Assembly: GCA_964023275.1 (NCBI GenBank)
Contig: OZ029914.1
Location: 10,981,561 to 11,045,560, forward strand
Length of the DNA stretch: 64,000 bases
DNA from: Norana najaformis
Lineage: Eukaryota > Annelida > Clitellata > Crassiclitellata > Hormogastridae
Direction: 5' to 3'
Part shown: positions 57,287-64,000 of the stretch, piece after piece
Layout: every line of letters begins with the position of its first letter
How positions within the stretch are numbered: the first letter of the stretch is position 1
Notes under the pieces: model-generated
Told to the model about the DNA's origin: nothing
Databases searched by the model: none
The model's input: the letters and a program-made list of their open reading frames with translations, nothing else
Translations under genes and position numbers: made by a program

Positions 57287-58131
57287 ATAAAATTCCAGAA
57301 AAATACAATTTGGCTCCAGTTTTAGTTCAGATGATGAGAACTGAACAGAAAGCGATCCGCGGATTGACGATCTTAGACAAAGAATTGTTTGTTGTGAGTA
57401 ACAAGAGTTCAAAAGTTGAAGTTTACGATTCGATGAAATTCACTTTTAATCGTCGATGGACTTTGAAAGAATTAATTGAACCAGAAGACATAAGATCCTG
57501 CAGCAGAAATAAATGTCTCTACATCTTCGACGTCAAAAAAGATCAGTCGGGGGAAATCCTGAGAGTTGATCGCAATGGAAAATTAATAAAGAAGTGGTCA
57601 ACAGGACATGATAAGGGATTCGGACTGTCTGTTACAGATGAATCGAATGCCATTTTAGCTGATTTTTGGAAAAATAAATTAAATGAATATTCACCAGATG
57701 GACAATTGATCCGTGAAATAAATCTATCATCAGGTATTTGTTTTCCAAGGCACGCTATAAAACTGACCAATGGCCATTTCCTGGTCAGTCATGGCGTTGA
57801 TGATGATATGCATAGATTGTGTGTAGTGGATGGAGATGGAAATATAAAGAAATCATTCGGCGGAAAATGTGGATCAAACATCGGACAGATGAATTATCCA
57901 GTCTATTTGGCTGTCGATGGAAATAGATTCGTGATGGTCGCTGATCGAGAGAACAATCGAATTTTGTTATTGGATTTAGATTTGGAATTTAAGAAAGAAA
58001 TTCTCTCAAACAAAAAACATGGATTAATAAAACCACGAAGGGTTCTTCTTGATGAGACAAATGGTCGACTGTTTGTGGCCGACAAGGAAGGCATCAATTC
58101 ACGGATTTTTATTTTTGAGTTTATGAAGTGA
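57287..58131 (+). CDS. Gene 2 exon 7: six-bladed NHL/TolB-like beta-propeller
   Basis: Acceptor CTTTCAG at 57286, phase 1, stop TGA. 281 codons, without the few-residue insertion near the start seen in gene 1 (NAAEEQKK). Blade signatures: EILRVDRNGKLIKKW, LNEYSPDGQLIREINL, CVVDGDGNIKKSFGG, LLDLDLEFKKEIL. No catalytic motif. Cytosolic by topology. Blade 3 (EYSPDGQLIREINLSS) is identical in both copies, while loops differ. Confidence 0.87.
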
Positions 58132-58650
58132 AAACAAATAATAATGAGTTAGTTTGCATATTTGTGGCTCCCTGTGAATGGGACTCTGAATATATGCACG
58201 GATTTTTTTCTGCAATTTTTGATAACTGAGATATAAAATAGTTTACTTGAAATCATGGTAATTTGAATATTTTTTCAGCTTACTTTATAATAAGCTTTTT
58301 AAAATTGATCATAAATCTATAGTATAATTTTGTAGCACACGGTTTTTGTTTTAATTTAGGGATATATTATAATTTGGTCAGAATTACTTCAAACTCGCAC
58401 TCATAGCCTACATTACAAGATCGAATTGATGCCTAGCTGTGTTCACGTTTTATTACGTTTTATCTCATAAAGGCCCTAAATAAACGCTTTGAATGAGTAA
58501 ATGAATGGCTAACGTCGTTCTATCAAGTTCTTGTACGACTTTTCAAAAGTCTAATTAAGAAGAGCCAATTATGAAGAACCAAAATCTATTTTAATCGTAT
58601 AGCTTCGATGTATAATTTCTATATGCGATGGGCTCTTCATTCTAGACGCT
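58132..58650 (+). terminator. Gene 2 3'UTR and poly(A) signal
   Basis: Homologous to 15892-16400. AATAAA at 58479-58484. Similarity to gene 1 stops near 58650, the end of the duplicated unit. Confidence 0.5.
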
Positions 58651-58689
58651 ATGTCGTGAGCTTCTTTCGAAACTTCTATTCCGCCAGCG

Positions 58690-58800
58690 GTTGATTGATC
58701 ATTTAGTTCGAGCGTGGTATTGTATCGCCTGGTCCGGAGGAATCTTCTGAACAGGCGCTATTTAAATGAGCAATTACAAATTACAAATCCCATAGCGCCA
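58690..58800 (+). repeat. LINE 3' terminus
   Basis: ACAGGCGCTATTTAAATGAG followed by an ATTACAA-type tail. Confidence 0.5.
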
Positions 58801-59059
58801 TAGCATTTATTTCCGGCAGCTGCAAAGTGATACCAAAAGCAATAGAATAATCCTAGGGAGCATAGAAACTGTTGCGCAATAGCTTCTAATTACTTTCCTC
58901 TGAAAGAACTTTTTCTTTTGAAATTTACCTGTTCGATTACTTAAACAGACGAAACAACTAGGCTCTTGCACACCTGATTTGACTAAACCGTCTGCAAATT
59001 ATTAATAGAAAAGGTAAACCAGCTCCTCTTCTGCCCTAACACTTCTCCGCCCTCCGGTC

Positions 59060-59480
59060 ACCTCATCCTTAAAATTTGGTAATCGCTCCGTAGCAATAGC
59101 TGCCCCACCACTCTGAAATAATCTCCCCCCAAAACGGCGACAGTTTTCTGACCCATCACACAAACTCATCGATGCTCCACCTCTTGCAATTTCTGCATCG
59201 GCCTTTCACTCAAAACTGAAAACATTCCTCTTTCACAGATCCTATCTTGACACCCCTTCTTCCTCTTATATCTCTCTCCTCTCCAACCCCAAACACCACC
59301 CCATAGCTGCCAGACTGTCTCTCCATCTGACTTTTGGATCTTGACCTGGAACCGAACCTTTTTGCCTATCGATTTTGTTTTGACTGAGTGCCTGTGAATA
59401 AGCTGGTCCCCGCGATGTGGCTTTCGTTGGGCGCTGTAAAAATCTCGGAATTACGATTACGATTACGATTAAATTAAATA
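59060..59480 (+). repeat. LINE 3' end, family A
   Basis: Same organisation as 56126-56545 (CCTCATCCTTAAAATTTGG at 59063), ending in three ATTACG units. Confidence 0.82.
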
Positions 59481-59926
59481 AAATACACAGCTGTAAACGC
59501 TTAGAAAATTTAGAAATTTCTAAAGCGTTTCTCCCAAGGTAGAAAATTTGTAAAGAGCCTTTGCCATATAACTACTCCTAAAATACATGTTTACGTCGTC
59601 TTCTACGACGCAGTCTTGGTTTGATTACTTTCGCAAGATATCACTTGCTCTTAACGGAGTTACGTAATTATTAAGAAATGCGCCATCTGACGAATTCACT
59701 TGCATCATGAGAAAGAGTCTGTGGTCACCTGGCGAATCAGCCGAGAATATTTAAAAAAAAACTCTTGAATTCTGCTTTTTCCGTGTATGGTGGGAGACCG
59801 AGTCCGTGCCGGTGAAGAGCCAGAAGGACGGACGATGGAGACCCTCGACGCTTCTGAGATGGTGTCTCGTTAAAAACACGGGGAGGAAGGCAACGGGAAA
59901 CCACCTCTCTACTTTTCCCAAGCACG

Positions 59927-60700
59927 ATGAAAACGACGACAAAAAAGATTGGAGATAAGAACGTTAACGGGACTCCTCAGACTATCCTGGGGAGTGTCGC
60001 GTTCTGCGGGAGAGGGAACAGGGCCTCTTCGGTCGTCAACCAGAGAAACCCCTGCCCAAAGAATATAGCAAGATCATCTTTGAGGATAGGAACTTGGAAC
60101 ATTCGAACAATGCAAGGAATTGGGCAGGTGGCAAATGTAATCAGTGAAATGAGAAAGGCAGAAATTCATATCATGGGGTTGGCAAAGGTAAAATGGAGAG
60201 ATGATGGAGATTTCACTAGTGATGGAGTAAGAGTTATCTACTCAGAAGGGAGAGAAAACCAAAGAAGGGTTGCACTGCTGCTAGAGAGGACAGTTGCAGA
60301 TTGCGTCACCAGTATTGAAAAACACGGAGACAGAATTATGGCTGTAAGAGTACATGCAGAACACATAAACACTTTAATAATACAGGTGTATATTCCTACA
60401 TCCTTACATGAAGAGAAGAAAATTGAGGAAATGTACGAGAAACTGGGAGAGATTATCAAGAAGGTGAAAGGCACTGAATTTTGGTGTTGATGGGAGACTG
60501 TAATGTTGTAGTAGGCGAGGGAAGAGAAAAGAACTGTATTGGAAGCTATGGACTTGGCGAACGCAACAGCAGAGGTGAAAGACTGATAGAATTCTGCGAA
60601 CAACACAAGTTGATAGTGACAAATACATGGTTTAAGCACAAAAACAGACGTCGATACACGTGGAAGGCACCAGGAGATACATGAAGATATTAGACAGACT
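59927..60700 (+). pseudogene. APE endonuclease of second RTE-like LINE
   Basis: LRIGTWNIRTMQGIGQVANV, IHIMGLAKVKWR, LIIQVYIPT, then after a frameshift at about 60480 LMGDCNVVVGEG and RRYTWKAPGDT. The catalytic GDxN block is GDCN. Confidence 0.85.
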
Positions 60701-61930
60701 GCATCTTGGTAAGGCATAGATACAGGAACAGTGTTATGAACTCATGAGCTTACCCAGGTGCTGATACTGATACAGTTCAGAATATGATCATGATGTTGGT
60801 ATCACAAATCCCTAAAGAATGTGAAACATAAGATCGGACAGAGACGATGGGATATAGAAAAACTCAAACACTTTGGACAAGAATTTGCTTATGCGGTGGA
60901 CCAACGGATTATGGATAAGAGACAGGGAACAGGGAACGAAAAATGGGAACAAATGAAGAATGTTATTACAACTGAGTCAAAGCGGATAGTGGGATATAAG
61001 AGTAGACCACAACCAAAGAAACCATGGGTTACAGATGAAATGATTCAGAAAATGGAAGAGAGACGGAAAGTAAAGCATCAAAGCACAGAACTGGCAATGA
61101 TGGAATACAGACGACTGAACAACGAACTGAGGAGAACCACTGAGAAAGCTAAAGAACGTTGGTGGGAAGAACAATGTGCAGCATTGGAGGATCTTCAGAA
61201 GCAGGGGAGATATGATAAGGTTTACAACAAGATACAGGAAATGACGAAGAAAGACAGTCGGAAAAGTACAACGATAATGGATGCAAAGGAGAATATCCTA
61301 ACAGATGAAAAAGAGATAAGCGACAGATGGAAAGAATACATTGAGGAACTATATGACAAACAGACCAACAGAGAAAGAAATGGATGAAATCACCAAGGAA
61401 CCTGAAGATGATGAAGAGATGGGCCCTGGATTGCTGAGGCAGGAAGTTGAAAAAGCAATAGAAGAATTGAAGTATGGAAAGTTTGAAGGCATAGATGAAA
61501 TACCAGCTGAGATGTTGAAAAACCTGGGAGGAAAAGAAACAGCAGAATTGGTAACAATAGACCAACAGATATTTACAACTGGAGAATGGCCAAAAGATTT
61601 CAGACAAACAGTGATAGTACCTTTACCAAAAAAGGCAAATGCAAGTGAATGCAGTGATCACAGGACAATAAGCCTCATACCACATGCGTCGAAGATCATG
61701 CTGAAAATATTAACTCGAAGAGTGGAAAATGAAGCAGAAGCTATACAAGTTATAGGAGATCAATTTGGATTCAGAAGAGGAAGGGGATCAAGAGACTCAA
61801 TTGGAGTCCTAAGAAACATTGGAGGAGAGATATTTACAACGTGGGAAAGATTTGTATATCTGCTTTGTGGATTATGAAAAGGCTTTTGACAGAGTGAACT
61901 GGTGCAAACTCATGGCAATACTCAAAGATT

Positions 61931-62120
61931 CTTATAAAAAAAACTGTGCAAATGTACCACACAACTGCCTCACATTCGACTGCATTGTATCATTGAGCCT
62001 GTATTTCTGTGCCTTTATGCAATCATGCATTCACGTCTAGGCCTATTGGTCGTGTCTTCGTGTTGTGCATATGGTATCCCTTTGGCCTTTCACCTCTGTG
62101 TTCAGGTTACGATTGCGATT
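61931..62120 (+). mobile_element. Short SINE-like insert in LINE RT
   Basis: Separates ...LMAILKD from GVDWKD of the RT. Flanked by GATT on both sides (61927-61930 and the end of the insert). It ends GGTTACGATTGCGATT, the same tail type as LINE families A and D. No tRNA boxes found. Confidence 0.55.
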
Positions 62121-62142
62121 GGAGTAGATTGGAAGGACAGAC

Positions 62143-62612
62143 TGTCACGTCCTCGATTCCCCTCTAGTCTAGCAGGAACGAGACGTGATGGGTTCGCTTA
62201 GTACGAAGCGATATTTTAATAAAGAATATATTGATTAATGAAATTAGCGGAAAGAAAGTTATCGTTCGGTCCAGTCAGTTCTTCTTAGCTTGCGTTCACT
62301 GCTGTATTCTGTCCGATCTCTGTTCGAATCTTAATCCCTCCTCGTATGAGCGCAACCCTCTTTTATCGAAGTCTGCCGAACATATGGTCCCCTTCCCCTG
62401 GGATCGTCCGATGTATACGGGGTGTCTATTCACGATTATACCGCTGTCTCTATACATGTCCCTCGCTGTCGCTGTCGGAGTCTGTGGGGGATTCACGTCT
62501 ATATCCCAGAGAGGCTCATCGAAGACCCCCGCCTGCTCTCCAATGGCATAATGGCGACCTCAGGGGGGTGTTGTAACCGCCTTAATGCTGGCTGCTGATC
62601 TTGGCCGTGACA
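62143..62612. mobile_element. Solo LTR (470 bp)
   Basis: Begins TGTCACGTCC and ends GGCCGTGACA, a TG...CA terminal inverted repeat. It is flanked by CAGAC (62138-62142) and TAGAC (62613-62617), a 5-bp target-site duplication with one mismatch. Joining the flanks restores the LINE codons for KDRRLI. AATAAA at 62218-62223 fits an LTR poly(A) signal. No internal region remains, so this is a solo LTR of an unidentified LTR retrotransposon. Confidence 0.85.
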
Positions 62613-63679
62613 TAGACGGCTAATAAGAAACTTATACATGGAACAGTCACTGGTAGTGAGAGTAAAGGGAATAAACTCACAACCTGGAGGAATAGGAAGA
62701 GGAGTCAGACAAGGCTGCTCACTATCGCCTTTACTGTTCAACATCTACATACAGATATTGGTCACAGAAGCGTTAGAGAATATAGATGACGGAGTCAAGG
62801 TTGGAGGGAATCTGGTAAATGCCATAAGATTTGCAGATGATCAGGCAATGGTAGCAGACACCAATGCTGGACTTACCAAGAATAATGGATGCATTGAACA
62901 AAAAACGGAAGAATATGGTATGAAGATCAATAAAAAGAAAACAAAGGTGATGAGATTGAGTAAATGCGGAGGAAAACGAATAACTATTGTAGTCGATGGT
63001 ACGGAAATTGAACAAGTACACCAGTTCTGTTATCTGGAAAGTTTAATATCAGATGACTGCAGATGCAGTACTGAGATTAAGAGTAGAATAGCAATGGGAA
63101 AAGAAGCATTCTGGAAGAGAGGAGAACTTATAAGAGGAAGGCTGAATATGGATCTAAAGAAAGGAATGGTAAAATGTCTCATTTGGAGTGTAACACTATA
63201 TGGTTCTGAGACATGGACTATTGGAAAGGCGGAAACTGAGAAACTAGAGGCATTTGAAATGTGGATATGGAGAAGACTGGCCAAAATCAGTTGGAAGGAT
63301 TATAAAACCAGTGAGGAGATTTTACAACTGGTACAAGAAGAAAGGGCACTAGTCAATACAATAAGAAAGCAAATGAACTGGATTGGTCACATACTGCTTG
63401 GAAATTCTCTGCTGAGGACAGTGATTGAAGAAAGAATAAAAGGAAAGAAGGTTCCTGGAAGACCAAGAAATATGCTGTTGGACTGGATGATGGATAAAGA
63501 AGGAAGACGGGGCTACAGAAAAGTTCATAAAAGGGCACAGAACAGTGGCCTCGTTGGACTCTTGGACCTGCCTAACGGCAGAACACCGAAGAAGAAGAAG
63601 ATTATTTAGCTTTATAATTAATTACTACTTGTTATTTACTTTATTATTCATTGCCATAATTTGTTACTAGATAATTAAC

Positions 63680-63990
63680 TGATCCATCATACAAACTCAC
63701 CCCTTGCAATCTCTGCCCAGGCCTACCACTGAAAACTGAAAACACTTCCTTGCCACAGATCCTACCCTGATTCCTCTTCTTCCCCTTAGCTATCCAGCAC
63801 ATTGAATTCAAAACACCACCCACAGTAGCCATCTGACTGTCTGCCAGCGTGACTCCTGGATCTCGACCTCTTCTTGCCTTTCGATTTTGTTTTGACTGAG
63901 CGCCAGTGAATAAGCTGGTTCTTGTGACTTGGCTTTCGATGGGCGCTGTAGAAATCTCGAGCTTACGATTACGATTACGACAGCGCAGGA
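63680..63990 (+). repeat. LINE 3' end, family A
   Basis: Same tail as 56126 and 59060 (TCCTGGATCTCGACCTCTTC; GGGCGCTGTAGAAATCTCGA; TTACGATTACGA). It runs to the window end. Confidence 0.8.
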
Positions 63991-64000
63991 TAATAAGCTG

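Larger units (their letters stand above)
35140..58131 (+). other. Gene 2: Ig-Ig-Ig-TM-propeller receptor (gene model)
   Basis: Exons 35140-35200, 36312-36611, 37232-37555, 38841-39086, 39486-39581, 51677-51760, 55045-55128, 57287-58131. All junctions are phase 1, all with AG acceptors and GT donors. The sum is 2040 nt (679 aa plus stop), or 651 aa if only one of the two cytoplasmic exons is used. Domain order is as in gene 1. No frameshift or stop was seen in any exon, so gene 2 looks intact. The 23-kb length comes from post-duplication insertions: a LINE in intron 1, and nested LINEs, a P-like relic and an RTE-like element in intron 5. Confidence 0.78.
60821..63609 (+). pseudogene. RT and C-terminal domain of second RTE-like LINE
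   Basis: Linker (KPWVTDEMIQKMEERRKVKH), RT N-terminal part (EEMGPGLLRQEVEKAIEEL; IPAEMLKNLGG), motif A YICFVDYEKAFDRVNW (61850-61900), motif B region GRGVRQGCSLSPLLFNIY, motif C IRFADDQAMVADT, then LYGSETWTIGKAE and WIGHILLGNSLLRTV. The part 62638-63609 is a single open frame of 323 codons. Confidence 0.88.
59730..63610 (+). mobile_element. Second RTE-like LINE, interrupted twice
   Basis: A 5'UTR with GGGGAGGAAGGCAACGGGAA, endonuclease from 59927, linker, RT and C-terminal domain ending at 63609 with an AAGAAGAAGATT 3' end. Frameshifts near 60480 and 61380 and stops at 60682-60850 inactivate it. A 190-bp insert (61931-62120) and a solo LTR (62143-62612) split the RT. Confidence 0.88.

Noticed and set aside
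62143-62612. MITE with TGTCACG inverted termini
   Set aside because: TG...CA ends, a 5-bp target duplication, an AATAAA signal and a length of 470 bp fit a solo LTR better than a MITE.
1-64000. CRISPR array, operon or prokaryotic features
   Set aside because: No spaced direct repeats of CRISPR type exist, and the introns, LINEs and SINEs show that this is animal DNA.

Overview
The window is animal (metazoan, non-vertebrate) genomic DNA. It is AT-rich and gene-poor, with GT-AG spliceosomal introns. Non-LTR retrotransposons, DNA transposons (hAT, piggyBac, P/THAP) and tRNA-derived SINEs fill most of it. The species cannot be named from the sequence.

The main content is a direct tandem pair of one multi-exon gene, here gene 1 (1491-15891, +) and gene 2 (35140-58131, +). 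Both have the same exon order: signal peptide, three immunoglobulin-like exons, one transmembrane exon, a short Glu/Gln-rich cytoplasmic exon (twice in gene 2), and a large last exon encoding a six-bladed NHL/TolB-like beta-propeller. Every exon junction is phase 1 and the summed exon lengths are exact multiples of three. Predicted proteins are 631 or 662 aa for gene 1 (without or with exon 6) and about 679 aa for gene 2. The predicted product is a type I surface receptor with a cytosolic propeller. I do not recognise it as a named gene. A third, broken copy (17.38-20.48 kb) lies just downstream of gene 1 and keeps an intact transmembrane exon.

Layout: 0-1.5 kb, repeats and 5' flank; 1.5-16.4, gene 1, with LINE fragments, microsatellites and a 1.6-kb insertion in intron 5; 17.4-20.5, relic copy; 20.5-34.9, transposon field (piggyBac relic, PHD-finger relic, LINE, an unrecognised 567-codon zinc-finger ORF with one stop, a complete non-autonomous hAT); 34.9-58.6, gene 2, whose intron 5 holds nested LINEs, a P/THAP9-like relic and a nearly intact RTE-like LINE; 58.6-64, LINE tails and a second RTE-like LINE interrupted by a SINE-like insert and a solo LTR.

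The two receptor copies differ in a patterned way. The first half of the first Ig domain has almost only amino-acid-changing differences, while its second half is mainly synonymous. That is what diversifying selection on a recognition surface would look like. With the tandem arrangement and the symmetric cassette exons, a recognition or innate-immune receptor cluster is the most interesting reading. Function is inference, and expression is not shown by the sequence.
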